64,000 nucleotides of DNA from an alpha proteobacterium L41A (GCA_000335735.1 AMYY01000014.1:1-64000), one strand, 5' to 3'. Counted from the stretch's first letter, positions 47,596-56,446 are shown. Notes: generated by a model from the letters alone, not told the origin. Program-made: numbers and translations.

Positions 47596-47853
47596 GTGAC
47601 CGAACATCCCACCCTGGCGCCGAATGACGCCGACGACACGCCGGCTGCAGCGCCCGTTTTCAACGCCGACGTGCCCCACGCCACGCCGGAACGGCCGCTC
47701 AGCGAGGCCGCGCGCCGCGCGCTTCAGGAAGCGGCGGATCGTCGCGCGGCGGAAACGACGGTTCAGGCGGACACGGAATACGGCGGTCCGACCGGTCCCG
47801 AACCGACCCGTTTCGGCGACTGGGAAAAGAAGGGGCTGGCGGTCGATTTCTGA
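47596..47853 (+). CDS. DUF1674 / SDHAF4-like protein
   Basis: An 85-residue protein. The N-terminus is disordered, and the C-terminus ends in the DUF1674 hallmark PTRFGDWEKKGLAVDF. The eukaryotic homologue SDHAF4 helps flavinylated succinate dehydrogenase subunit A assemble; the bacterial role is presumed similar. The start is GTG 47596, with AAGGGAG upstream. It is divergent from htpX. Confidence 0.9.
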   Translation: MTEHPTLAPNDADDTPAAAPVFNADVPHATPERPLSEAARRALQEAADRRAAETTVQADTEYGGPTGPEPTRFGDWEKKGLAVDF

Positions 47854-47884
47854 CCCGCCGAACCTGCTGCGACGGGCGCAAAGG

Positions 47885-47899
47885 TTAACCACGCCTTAA
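47885..47899 (+). promoter_or_regulatory. CtrA-box match upstream of the repeat protein gene
   Basis: TTAACCACGCCTTAA is an exact match to the CtrA consensus TTAA-N7-TTAA. It lies 53 bases before GTG 47952, with a GANTC site (GAGTC, 47941-47945) between. CtrA is the cell-cycle master regulator in Caulobacterales, so cell-cycle or pole-linked control of the downstream gene is likely. Confidence 0.6.
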
Positions 47900-47951
47900 G
47901 AAACAGGCGCCGGACTTGCCAGTCACGAGACAACTCAGAGGAGTCTGTCCC

Positions 47952-49136
47952 GTGACGATACAGTCGATACTTACCGCCGCGTCGGCGGCTCTGCTGCTCT
48001 CCGCAGCGCCCGCTCTGGCCGGTGGTCCCGGTCACGGGGGTTATGGCGGCGGCCACCCCGGCGGCGGCTGCGGCGGCTGCGGTGGAGGCGGGGGCCATCA
48101 AGGCGGCGGCGGTCACTATGGCGGCGGCAACTACAACGCCAACCACAACGTCAATGTGAACGTGAACGGCGGCGCCTACGCCAATGCCAATGCCAACGCC
48201 AACGCCTATGCGAGCGCCTCCAGCTATTCGGCGAGCAGCGCCCGGTCCTATTCCAGTTCGTCCAGCTTCCAACGCGGCTATGTCGGCGGCGGCACGACCT
48301 ATGTGGGAAGCGGCGGCTATTCGGACGGCTACTACGGCGGCGGCTATGTCGGCGGCGTCAGCGCGACCTCGGTTCTGGTCGGTCGCCCGCCGGTCAGCGC
48401 TCCGGTCGGCTATCCGGTCTATGGCTTCGGCCGTGACTACATCGGCTGGCGTCCATATCCGGGCCGTCCGGTCGACTGCAACTGCCGTCCGCCTGTTCGC
48501 CCGCCGGTTCGCTACGAACACCGCTATGAGCAGCGTTACGAGCAAAGCTACGTCGATCAGCCGCCGGTCTATGTCCAGGCGCCGCCCGTCCAGATCGCGC
48601 CGCAGCGCATCTATGTCGCGCCTTCGCAGGTCAGCATGGCGCCGCCCCAGATCGAGATGGGACCGCCCACCTATATCGAACAGCCGCCCATCTATGTGCA
48701 GGCGCCGCCGGTGAACATCGGGCCGCAACGCGTCCAAGTGGCTCCGTCGCAGGTGAACCTAGCTCCGGCCCAGGTCGATGTCGGCCCGCCCGTCTATGTC
48801 GATCAGGCCCCGGTCTATGTGCAGTCGGCGCCCGTCAACATCGGCCCGCAACACATCCAGGTCGCCCCGGCCCAGGTCAATGTCGCGCCCGCCCAGGTCG
48901 AGGTCGGCGGCCCGGTCTATGTCGATCAGTCGCCGGTCTATGTGCAGTCCGCGCCGGTCAATGTGGCTCCGGCCCAGGTCTATGTCGCGCCGCCGGAAGT
49001 GAACACGGCCCCGCCGCCGCCTCCGCCCCCGCCGCCGCCGTCGGGTTACTACGGCGACCTGCCGCCGCCCGAGGCGCCCGCGCCCCACGCTCCGCCGCGT
49101 CACGGCTACGCCCAGGAGCCAGGCGAGCGCGGCTGA
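47952..49136 (+). CDS. Exported low-complexity protein with 41-residue tandem repeats
   Basis: A 394-residue protein with a signal peptide ending near APALA. The mature part has, in order: a Gly/His-rich stretch with Cys (GGGCGGCGGGG, about 35-55); an Asn/Ala/Ser stretch (about 58-100); a Gly/Tyr stretch; a short Cys-containing linker (DCNCRPP); and 41-residue tandem repeats from residue 203, rich in Pro, Val, Gln and Tyr (YVQAPPVNIGP, VAPSQV). A poly-Pro run and a His/Pro tail end it. Such a composition suggests a surface or matrix protein. I do not recognise a family. GTG 47952 has GAGGAG upstream. Confidence 0.82.
   Translation: MTIQSILTAASAALLLSAAPALAGGPGHGGYGGGHPGGGCGGCGGGGGHQGGGGHYGGGNYNANHNVNVNVNGGAYANANANANAYASASSYSASSARSYSSSSSFQRGYVGGGTTYVGSGGYSDGYYGGGYVGGVSATSVLVGRPPVSAPVGYPVYGFGRDYIGWRPYPGRPVDCNCRPPVRPPVRYEHRYEQRYEQSYVDQPPVYVQAPPVQIAPQRIYVAPSQVSMAPPQIEMGPPTYIEQPPIYVQAPPVNIGPQRVQVAPSQVNLAPAQVDVGPPVYVDQAPVYVQSAPVNIGPQHIQVAPAQVNVAPAQVEVGGPVYVDQSPVYVQSAPVNVAPAQVYVAPPEVNTAPPPPPPPPPPSGYYGDLPPPEAPAPHAPPRHGYAQEPGERG
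48558..49013 (+). repeat. 123-bp in-frame tandem repeats
   Basis: Units begin at 48558, 48681, 48804 and 48927, exactly 123 bp apart, and encode 41 residues each; the fourth is truncated. Each unit opens with Q-x-P-V/I-Y-V-Q and contains A-P-x-Q-V sub-repeats. Units differ at scattered codons, so they are not a recent perfect duplication. Confidence 0.88.
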
Positions 49137-49170
49137 TCGCCTCGCGCGAGAACAACCGAATACGAAACGG

Positions 49171-49199
49171 TCGCCCTGGTCTGTCTCAGATCAGGGCGA
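49171..49199 (-). terminator. Hairpin overlapping the end of pyrF
   Basis: TCGCCCTG (49171-49178) pairs with CAGGGCGA (49192-49199), with the pyrF stop in the loop. Only a weak T-tract follows on the minus strand, so termination is possible, not certain. Confidence 0.4.
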
Positions 49200-49914
49200 T
49201 CTGCTGTGCGATCTCTTGCGCGGCCGCGCGCGGATCGCTCGACGACGTGATCGGCCGGCCGATCACCAGATGGGTCGCGCCGGCTTCAAGCGCCGCCTGT
49301 GGCGTCGCCGCTCGCGCCTGGTCGTCCAGCGCGGCGCCGACCGGTCGCACGCCGGGCGTGACAATCAGAAAGTCGGGCCGGCCCGCCTCGACCGCCAGAG
49401 CCCGAGCACGCGCCGCCTCATGCGGGCTGGAGACGACGCCGTCGATCCCGGCCTCCAGCGCCTGCCGCACACGCCGCTCGACCAGATCGGCTGGCGACAG
49501 GCTGTGGTCGTCGGCGGCCAAATCGTCGGCCGTAAGGCTGGTCAGGACCGTAACCCCCAGCACCTTCATCTTCGAACCCGCCGCGCCGCGCGCCGCCGCC
49601 GCCATGACCTGGGGCCGCGCATGCACGGTCAGCAGGTCGCAATCGGCGCCCGCCAGATTGGCCGTCGCCTTCTCCACGGTCGCGCCGATGTCGTGCAGCT
49701 TCCAGTCCAGGAAGATTTTTCGCCCCTGCGCCTTCAACTCACGCGCCAGCGCCATGCCGTCGACCGCGAACAGTTGCAGTCCGACCTTGTAGAAGCCGAT
49801 CGCGTCGCCGATCCGCTCGGCCAGGGCGGCGGCCTCGGCCGTCGTCGGCACGTCCAGGGCGCAGATGATCCGCTCGTCGGGCGCACGATCGGAGGAGGTT
49901 TGGGGATCGGTCAT
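49186..49914 (-). CDS. pyrF: Orotidine 5'-phosphate decarboxylase
   Basis: A 242-residue enzyme making UMP from OMP, the last step of pyrimidine synthesis. The catalytic D-x-K-x-x-D motif is intact in LDWKLHDIGAT, and the TIM-barrel start ICALDVPT and phosphate-binding TPGVRP are present. Length is typical. It is divergent from marC across 83 bp. Confidence 0.96.
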   Translation of the reverse strand: MTDPQTSSDRAPDERIICALDVPTTAEAAALAERIGDAIGFYKVGLQLFAVDGMALARELKAQGRKIFLDWKLHDIGATVEKATANLAGADCDLLTVHARPQVMAAAARGAAGSKMKVLGVTVLTSLTADDLAADDHSLSPADLVERRVRQALEAGIDGVVSSPHEAARARALAVEAGRPDFLIVTPGVRPVGAALDDQARAATPQAALEAGATHLVIGRPITSSSDPRAAAQEIAQQIALI

Positions 49915-49997
49915 CGACGGACTCGCGCTGAGCGGCTATGCCGGACACGAGGGCGCGTCGGCAGGGCGGCGTGATGGATTGAGGGCGAGGGCAGGCG

Positions 49998-50693
49998 ATG
50001 AACGCAGTCGATTTGGGTGTCAACCTGTTCGTGACCCTGTTCGCCCTGCTGGACCCGATCGGCAATCTGCCGATCTTCGCCGCCGCGACGGCCGGAGCGA
50101 CCCTGCGTCAGCGGATTTCGGTCTCGGCCCTGATCTGCGCCTTCGCCGCCGTCTTCCTGGCCTTCTTCCTGTTCACGGGCCTGGGTCTGTTGCAGTTCTT
50201 CGGCATTTCGCTGGCGGCGTTCCGCATCGCGGGCGGCATACTGCTGCTGTTCCTGGGTCTGGACATGGCGCGCGGCGACTTCCTGGCCATGTTCGCCGAC
50301 AAGGATGCGCTGGCCGATTCCAAGGACGTGCGCGGCTATGCCCGCAGGCGTTTCCAGCGCCTGGTCGTGCCCTTCGCCATTCCGCTGATGATCGGCCCCG
50401 GCGCCATTTCGGCGGTCATCATCCAAGCGGGCGAGGCGGCCAAACTGGGCTATGCCGGGACCATGGGCTCGCTGGTCGCGATCGCGGCGGCCTGCGCCGT
50501 CTCCTTCGTCTGTTTCGCCCTGACCGGGTCGCTCAGCCGCCTGCTGGGCGAGGTCGGCATGGCGATCATCGTCAAGGTGCTGGGCCTGATCCTGTGCGCC
50601 CTGGCGATCCAGTTCATCCTGCTGGGCCTGGGCGAGGCCATCCCCGGCATGATCTCCGGCGCGGTGACGACGCCTTATCCGGCGACCAAATAG
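49998..50693 (+). CDS. MarC-family membrane protein
   Basis: A 231-residue protein with six membrane segments of the MarC (UPF0056) family. It opens with VNLFVTLFALLDPIGNLPIF and repeats the helix pattern in the second half, with LMIGPGAISAVI. MarC was once linked to antibiotic resistance, but its function is not established. ATG 49998 has GAGGGCAGGCG upstream. It is convergent with the zincin gene, with 7 bases between stops. Confidence 0.92.
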   Translation: MNAVDLGVNLFVTLFALLDPIGNLPIFAAATAGATLRQRISVSALICAFAAVFLAFFLFTGLGLLQFFGISLAAFRIAGGILLLFLGLDMARGDFLAMFADKDALADSKDVRGYARRRFQRLVVPFAIPLMIGPGAISAVIIQAGEAAKLGYAGTMGSLVAIAAACAVSFVCFALTGSLSRLLGEVGMAIIVKVLGLILCALAIQFILLGLGEAIPGMISGAVTTPYPATK

Positions 50694-50700
50694 GCCGGGT

Positions 50701-51099
50701 TCACTCCGCGTCGTCCTCGATGGCATGGATGTCGTCATCCGTCAGGCCCAGGTGGTGGCCGATCTCGTGGATCAGGACGTGCGCGATCAGTTCGCCGATC
50801 CCCACGTCGCCACGTTCGCACCATTCGTCCAGAATGGGGCGGCGATAGAGGAAGACCCTCGAAGGCTCGGCCGCCGGTCCCAGGCCGTCGCGCCGGCCGA
50901 TGTCCACGCCATGGTACAGGCCCGTCAGCTCGAACGGATCCTGGATCTCCATCTCCGCCAGCGTCGCTTCGTCGGCGAAGTCGTCGATGCGGATGACCAC
51001 CTCGCCCGCCGCCTGTTTGAACGGTCCGGGCAGGGCGTCGAACGCCTCCTGCGCCAGGCGGGCGAAGTCATCGAGAGAGGGGGCGATCGGGTCGGTCAT
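50701..51099 (-). CDS. Small zincin-like metallopeptidase
   Basis: A 132-residue protein of the minimal zincin (DUF1025-like) family. The HExxH site is in VLIHEIGHHLGLTDDDI, where a third ligand is likely downstream. Substrates are unknown. ATG 51099 is chosen because the conserved sequence starts there, while the upstream open frame is not coding in type. It is divergent from divL across 130 bp. Confidence 0.88.
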   Translation of the reverse strand: MTDPIAPSLDDFARLAQEAFDALPGPFKQAAGEVVIRIDDFADEATLAEMEIQDPFELTGLYHGVDIGRRDGLGPAAEPSRVFLYRRPILDEWCERGDVGIGELIAHVLIHEIGHHLGLTDDDIHAIEDDAE

Positions 51100-51195
51100 G
51101 CCCGCGATATCGCCGCCCCGACGCCCTGCCGCAACGGGGCGCGATGACGCGATTACGAGACTGCCGCTTTTTCGCGCGCTTGGAGTATGGTTAGC

Positions 51196-51213
51196 GAATC
51201 GGGGCTGAGACTC
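51196..51213 (+). promoter_or_regulatory. Two GANTC (CcrM) sites before divL
   Basis: GAATC (51196-51200) and GACTC (51209-51213) lie 17 and 34 bases before the divL start. GANTC is the CcrM methylation site in alphaproteobacteria and often marks cell-cycle promoters. Chance occurrence is possible. Confidence 0.4.
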
Positions 51214-51229
51214 TTCTCCAGGGACACGA

Positions 51230-53551
51230 ATGGCCGAGGCCGACATCGCCTATGTCGCCACAGCGGGCGCAGCCGGACTGGCCATGGCCGTCAGCGCCTG
51301 GGCCTTGCTGCTGCGTGGGCGGCTGCATGAGACCGCCGTCGCCGCCGAGCGCGAGCGGGTCGAGGCCCTGGCCGACCTCAGCCGTCATGACGCCATGCTG
51401 CGGGCCTTCGACGACGTCAGCCTGGCCCTGACGCCGGACGGGCAGGCGGCCGGTGTGCCGATCGGTTCGGCCGAACTGATCGCGCGGCTGGCGGGTGAGG
51501 ACGCCGAGGCCGGGGCCGCCGTCCTGAACAAGCTCCGGATCACCCACGGCGCCCTGATCGACGCCCTGGTTCACGAAGGTCAGGCGTTCGAAGGTCTGGT
51601 CGCGCTGGACGATGTAGAGCCTTGGCGGATCGAGGGACGGGTCGCGGGCGGTTCCGCCTGGCTGCGGCTGTCGCCCGCCTCGCGCTTCACCCTGACCGGG
51701 GCGGATGCGACAGAAAGCGGGCTGGCCCTGCTGGGCGACGCCTCGCCGACCCCGACCTGGGTCGTGGACGGGACCGGCAAACTGGCCTGGGCCAACCGCG
51801 CCTGGCTGAACGAGACCAATGCCGAGAGCATCGACGACGCCGTCGAAAAGGGCGTGTCCTTCGACCGCGGCGCCGACGCCCTGGTCGCCGAGGCCGCGCG
51901 GCTGGGCGTGCGACAGGAGGGCTTCCGCTGGACGACCGGCGGGGGCGCGCGGCGCGCCTGGCGCATCATCGCCGAACCGGCGGGCGGCGGCGCCGTCACC
52001 GCCTTCGCCATCGAGGTGACCGAGGCGGAAGAGACGCGCGACACCTTGCGCCGCCACGTCGACGCCCATGACGAGACCCTGAACCACCTGGCCGACGCCG
52101 TGGCCATCTTCGGTCCGCAAAAGCGGCTGGCCTTCCACAACACCGCCTTCCAGACCCTGTTCGACATCGACGCGGCTTGGCTGGACGAACGTCCGACCCA
52201 TGCCGAGTTGCTGGATCGCCTGCGCCAGCGTCGCAGCCTGCCCGAGGTCGTCGACTACGCCGGCTGGAAGGCGCGCGAACTGGAGTTCTATGGCGCGTCG
52301 GAGGCCTCGCCGGACGACAGCTGGTCCCTGCCCGACGGGCGCACCCTGCGCGTCGTGCGCCAGCCGCACCCGCTGGGCGGCATTCTGCTGATCTTCTCGG
52401 ACATCACCGACGAGCTGAAGCTGCGCAGCCGCTTCAACGCCCAGATCCAGGTCCAGCGCGCGACGCTGGACAAGCTGAACGACGCGGTCGCGGTGTTCGG
52501 CTCGGACGGCCGACTGCGCCTGCACAATGAGGCCTTCGAGACCTTCTGGAACCTGTCGGCGGACAAGATCGCGACGGCTTCGGATTTCGACGCCTTGGCC
52601 GAACTGTGCAAGGCCGTGCTGCCTGATCCCGCCCTGTGGCTGGGGCTGAAGGCGCGCGTCGCCGATCCCGATCCCGAAAGCCGCGTCGCCATTTCCGGCG
52701 AGGGCCGGACCGTGGACGGTCGCGTCGCCGCCTGGCAGACCCGCCCCCTGCCGGACGGCGCGACCCTGGTCGCCTTCTCGGACGTGACGGCTCGACGCGG
52801 GCTGGAGCAGGCGCTGGTGCAGCGCGAACAGGCCCTGGCCGAAAGCCAGGCGTTGAAGCGCGAGTTCGTGGGCAGCGTCTCTTATGAGCTGCGCACGCCG
52901 CTGACGACCATCGTCGGCTATTCCGAACTGCTGGAGACGATGGGCGACCTGCCCGAGCGCAGCCGCCAGCACGCGGGCGCCATCCGCATCGCCGCCAGCC
53001 AGCTGGCTCGCTCCATCGACGACGTGCTGGACATGGCTCAGATCGACGCGGGCGAGATGGAGCTGTCGCTGGGCGATCTGCGCGTCTGCGACCTGCTGAA
53101 CCAGGCCGCCGAAAAGGTCCGGGCGCGGGTCGAGGGACGCGGCGCCACCCTGACCGTGTCCTGTCCCGCCGATCTCAAACCCATCCGCGCCGACGAACAT
53201 CGCATCGGCCAGGCGCTGGATCATCTGCTGGAGAACGCGGCGCGCGCCGTGTCCGAAGGCGGGGCGGTTGAGCTGAAAGCCGAGGCCGGCCCGTCCGAAA
53301 TCCGCCTGACGGTGTCCGACACCGGGCGCGGCATTCCCTATCACCTTCAGGCCCACGTCTTCGACCGCTTCGTGCGGCGCGAGCGCGGCGGCCCCGGCGT
53401 GGGTCTGGCCCTGGTCAAGGCCCTGGTCGAACTGCACGGCGGCTGGGCCGAGGTCGAAAGCGAGCCGGGCAAGGGCGCCGCCTTCATCCTGCATCTGCCG
53501 CTGGGCGCCGCGACGACCGCCGCCGCGCCCGAGCTTCAGCTGGAACTCTAG
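51230..53551 (+). CDS. divL: DivL, cell-fate pseudo-histidine kinase with Tyr at the phospho-acceptor site
   Basis: A 773-residue protein, close to Caulobacter DivL (769). It has an N-terminal membrane segment (about 3-27), several PAS-like domains (about 40-520), a DHp domain and an ATPase domain. The H-box reads SVSYELRTPL, with Tyr (TAT, residue 552) where kinases have His; Caulobacter DivL has Tyr at 550. The N-box Asn (N669 in LLENAARA), the G1 motif D697-TGRG and the G2 GPGVGLAL are intact. DivL controls CckA, and thereby CtrA, by binding DivK~P. ATG 51230 has CAGGGACACG upstream. Confidence 0.93.
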   Translation: MAEADIAYVATAGAAGLAMAVSAWALLLRGRLHETAVAAERERVEALADLSRHDAMLRAFDDVSLALTPDGQAAGVPIGSAELIARLAGEDAEAGAAVLNKLRITHGALIDALVHEGQAFEGLVALDDVEPWRIEGRVAGGSAWLRLSPASRFTLTGADATESGLALLGDASPTPTWVVDGTGKLAWANRAWLNETNAESIDDAVEKGVSFDRGADALVAEAARLGVRQEGFRWTTGGGARRAWRIIAEPAGGGAVTAFAIEVTEAEETRDTLRRHVDAHDETLNHLADAVAIFGPQKRLAFHNTAFQTLFDIDAAWLDERPTHAELLDRLRQRRSLPEVVDYAGWKARELEFYGASEASPDDSWSLPDGRTLRVVRQPHPLGGILLIFSDITDELKLRSRFNAQIQVQRATLDKLNDAVAVFGSDGRLRLHNEAFETFWNLSADKIATASDFDALAELCKAVLPDPALWLGLKARVADPDPESRVAISGEGRTVDGRVAAWQTRPLPDGATLVAFSDVTARRGLEQALVQREQALAESQALKREFVGSVSYELRTPLTTIVGYSELLETMGDLPERSRQHAGAIRIAASQLARSIDDVLDMAQIDAGEMELSLGDLRVCDLLNQAAEKVRARVEGRGATLTVSCPADLKPIRADEHRIGQALDHLLENAARAVSEGGAVELKAEAGPSEIRLTVSDTGRGIPYHLQAHVFDRFVRRERGGPGVGLALVKALVELHGGWAEVESEPGKGAAFILHLPLGAATTAAAPELQLEL

Positions 53552-55194
53552 CGCCGCGAGGCCTTCGAGGCATCCCGCGCCGGGCCGAACTCGGCGCCGG
53601 CGTTCCATTCCGGCCACTGATCGCCGTCCGCCAGCTCGCGACCGACGGCGTAGATCAGGGCCACATCGGCGGCGGCGGCGTCCATCGTCCAGCTCGAGTC
53701 CCATTCGTCCGTGGGCTGATGATAGCGGTTCTGGACGTAGTCGCGGCTGGCCGCGCTGGCGCCGGTGAAGCCCGCCGCCGGGAACAGGGCCGGCACGCCC
53801 TTCAGCGCCAGGGGGAAGTGGTCCGAACGATAGAAGGCCCCGGCCTGGGGCGCCGGATCGGCGATCAGGGTGCGGCCCGTCTCGGTCGCGTGGCGCGCCA
53901 GAATGTCGTCCAGCTGGTTCTTGCCCTTGCCGATGACGACCACGTTCGTGTCGATCTCGGTCCCCGGCAGCAGGCTGTCGACATTGATGTTGGCGACCGT
54001 GGTCTCCAGCGGCCAGACCGGATTGGCGGCGTAATAGGTCGAGCCCAGGAGGCCCGCCTCCTCGCCCGACCAGGCGGCGAAGACGACCGATCGTTTCGGA
54101 CGCGGACCCTCGGCGAAGGCGTGGGCCAGTTCCAGCAGAGCCGCGACGCCGGTCGCATTGTCCACGGCCGCATTATAGATCTTGTCGCCCTGTGCGTTCG
54201 GCGTGCCGACGCCATAGCCGTCCCAGTGGGCGCCGTACATGACGGTCTCGTCCGGCCGTTCCGAACCGGGAATGCGGGCGATGACGTTCTTGGTCTCCAC
54301 CTTGTCGGCGATCTGGTCGAAATCGACGCTCATCGTCAGGCCGGGCAGAACGACGGGTTTGAAATCGGCGCTGCGCGCGCGGTCCTTCAGGGCGGCGAAA
54401 TCCAGGCCGGCGGCGGTGAACAGCTCTTCCGCCTTGGCGCGCTGGATCCAGCCCTGGAACGCCGCGCGCTCGGCGTCGGGGTTGGCGCGCACGATGTCGA
54501 ACTTGGGCGCGGCCGATGAGTTCTGCAGCGTGGACCAGGGATAGCCTGCGCCGGCCGTCTCATGCACCACCAGCACCCCCGCCGCGCCGCGACGGCCCGC
54601 CTCCTGGAACTTGTAGGTCCAGCGGCCATAGAAGGTCATGGCGTTTCCGTCGAACTTGCCCGCGACCGGATCGCCGTCGGGCGCCTGGAAGTCGGGATCG
54701 TTGACCAGGACGACGATGACCTTGCCGCGCACGTCCACGTCCTTGAAGTCGTCCCACTGGCGCTCGGGCGCCGTGGCGCCATAGCCGACGAAGACCACGG
54801 GCGCGTCGGTCACGGTGATGTGGTTGGTCGGCCGGTCGCTGGACACCAAGACATCGGGACCGCGCTCCAGGCTGATGGTCTTGCCGCCGACGGTCGCGGC
54901 GACGGTCGCCGGACCGTCCTGGCGCGTGCGCGACAGATGGGCGACCTGGACGAAGGCGCCGTCTGGCCCACCGCCTTGGGCCCCCGCGGCCTTGAACTGT
55001 TCGACCAGCCAGGCGACGGTCTTTTCCTCACCGGCTGAGGCGGGGGCGCGGCCTTCGAACTCGTCCGACGCCAGGACCCGAACCGACTCATTCATCCGCG
55101 CGGCGTCGATGTTCGGCGTCGTCTCCTGCGCCAGGGCCGGCGAGCAGGCCACCATCAGGGCCAGGATGGAAACAGCGGGGAGGGCGTGGCGCAT
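53548..55194 (-). CDS. Exported M28-family peptidase with PA domain
   Basis: A 548-residue protein with a signal peptide ending in SPALA, a PA insert around VVFVGYGATAPERQWDDFKDVD, and an M28 domain. The metal ligands are in YGAHWDGYGVG, DNATGVAALLEL, SGEEAGLLGS, YRSDHFPL and RYHQPTDEWD. It is likely a periplasmic aminopeptidase. It overlaps the divL stop by 4 bases in convergent orientation. ATG 55194 has AGGAGTATCC upstream. Confidence 0.93.
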   Translation of the reverse strand: MRHALPAVSILALMVACSPALAQETTPNIDAARMNESVRVLASDEFEGRAPASAGEEKTVAWLVEQFKAAGAQGGGPDGAFVQVAHLSRTRQDGPATVAATVGGKTISLERGPDVLVSSDRPTNHITVTDAPVVFVGYGATAPERQWDDFKDVDVRGKVIVVLVNDPDFQAPDGDPVAGKFDGNAMTFYGRWTYKFQEAGRRGAAGVLVVHETAGAGYPWSTLQNSSAAPKFDIVRANPDAERAAFQGWIQRAKAEELFTAAGLDFAALKDRARSADFKPVVLPGLTMSVDFDQIADKVETKNVIARIPGSERPDETVMYGAHWDGYGVGTPNAQGDKIYNAAVDNATGVAALLELAHAFAEGPRPKRSVVFAAWSGEEAGLLGSTYYAANPVWPLETTVANINVDSLLPGTEIDTNVVVIGKGKNQLDDILARHATETGRTLIADPAPQAGAFYRSDHFPLALKGVPALFPAAGFTGASAASRDYVQNRYHQPTDEWDSSWTMDAAAADVALIYAVGRELADGDQWPEWNAGAEFGPARDASKASRR

Positions 55195-55231
55195 CGGATA
55201 CTCCTGATCGAACCGCGCGACCCTGCCTTTC

Positions 55232-56446
55232 TCAGTCCCGGCTGTCGAGCCAGTCGATGACGCCGTCGGCCGCGACGACGGCGGAGGCGAAGCTGGCCTG
55301 AAGCAGATAGCCGCCGGTCGGCGCCTCCCAATCCAGCATCTCGCCGGCGACGAAGACTCCCGGTCGCGCCGCCAGCATCAGCCGTTCGTCCACGCCGTCC
55401 AGTTTGACGCCGCCCGCCGAGGAGATCGCCCGCTCCAGTCCCTGAACACCGGTCAGGGTCAGCGGCATGGCCTTGATCCGTTCGGCCAAGGCCCGAGGCG
55501 AAGCGGGCAGGGGACCGGCCTCATACAGCAGGGCCACGGCGGCCGACTCCAGTCCGACCACCTTGCGCAGATGGTTCGACAGGCTGGCCTTGCCGCGCGG
55601 CTTCGACAAGCGGTCGGTCAGTTTTCCGACCGCCACATCCGGCTTCAGGTCGATCTGGATCTCGGCGCGCCCCTCCGTCTCGACCGTCGTCCTCAGCGCG
55701 GCGGACAGCGCATAAATGACCCCGCCCTCAATGCCGTAGCGGGCGATCATCGCCTCGCCCCGCGCTGTCCGTTCGCTATGGGTGACAGCGACGCCTTTCA
55801 GCGGCTGGCCCGCGAACCGATTACGGAACAGCGCCGACCAGGCGATGTCGAAACCGACATTGGCCGGTCGGAACGGCGACACGGCGGCGCCCTGCGCTTC
55901 CAGCCACGGCGTCCAGGCCCCGTCCGAACCCAGGCGCGGCCAGCTGGCGCCGCCCAGCGCCAAGACCACGGCGTCGGGTCCTTCCAGCCGTTCGCCCTCC
56001 GGCGTCTCGAACGCCAGCGCGTCGTCGCGCCAACCGCTCCAGCGCGAGCGCGTGCGGATCTCGACGCCCTGCGCCTCCAGCCGCGCCAGCCAGGCTCGCA
56101 CCAGCGGCGAGGCCTTCATGGCCTTCGGAAACACCCGCCCGCTTGAGCCGACGAAGGTTTCCTGCCCCAGCGCGTCGACCCAGTCGGTCAGGTCGGCAGG
56201 CGTGAACCGGTCGATCCAGGCGGCGGCCGTGGGCTGGGCGGGACCATAGCGGGTCAGGAACCGGTCCAGCGGTTCCGAATGGGTCAGGTTCAGGCCGCCG
56301 CGCCCGGCCATCAGCAGCTTGCGGGCCACGGACGGCATCCGGTCGTGCACCACGACCCTCGCCCCCGCCTGCGCCAGCCGTTCGGCCGCCATCAATCCGG
56401 CGGGACCGGCGCCGATCACATGAACCTGACGGGGGGATGTCATCAT
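55232..56446 (-). CDS. HI0933-like FAD-dependent oxidoreductase
   Basis: A 404-residue flavoprotein. The FAD-binding Rossmann motif is VHVIGAGPAGLMAAERLAQAG, followed by the family block KLLMAGRGGLNLTHSEP. The C-terminal GGVKLDGVDERLMLAARPGVFVAGEMLDW segment is typical of the HI0933/YhiN group. Its substrate is unknown. ATG 56446 or ATG 56443 starts it. It is divergent from the Gre-like gene across 64 bp. Confidence 0.9.
   Translation of the reverse strand: MMTSPRQVHVIGAGPAGLMAAERLAQAGARVVVHDRMPSVARKLLMAGRGGLNLTHSEPLDRFLTRYGPAQPTAAAWIDRFTPADLTDWVDALGQETFVGSSGRVFPKAMKASPLVRAWLARLEAQGVEIRTRSRWSGWRDDALAFETPEGERLEGPDAVVLALGGASWPRLGSDGAWTPWLEAQGAAVSPFRPANVGFDIAWSALFRNRFAGQPLKGVAVTHSERTARGEAMIARYGIEGGVIYALSAALRTTVETEGRAEIQIDLKPDVAVGKLTDRLSKPRGKASLSNHLRKVVGLESAAVALLYEAGPLPASPRALAERIKAMPLTLTGVQGLERAISSAGGVKLDGVDERLMLAARPGVFVAGEMLDWEAPTGGYLLQASFASAVVAADGVIDWLDSRD

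Noticed and set aside
47763..48737. A minus-strand frame with repeated HIDRR-like units
   Set aside because: It is the reverse-strand image of the periodic repeats of the secreted protein, whose signal peptide, ribosome site and CtrA box support the plus strand.
51191..53704. An 837-codon open frame on the minus strand
   Set aside because: It is antisense to divL, which has intact PAS, DHp and ATPase motifs. The composition is Gly/Gln/Arg/His-rich without domains.
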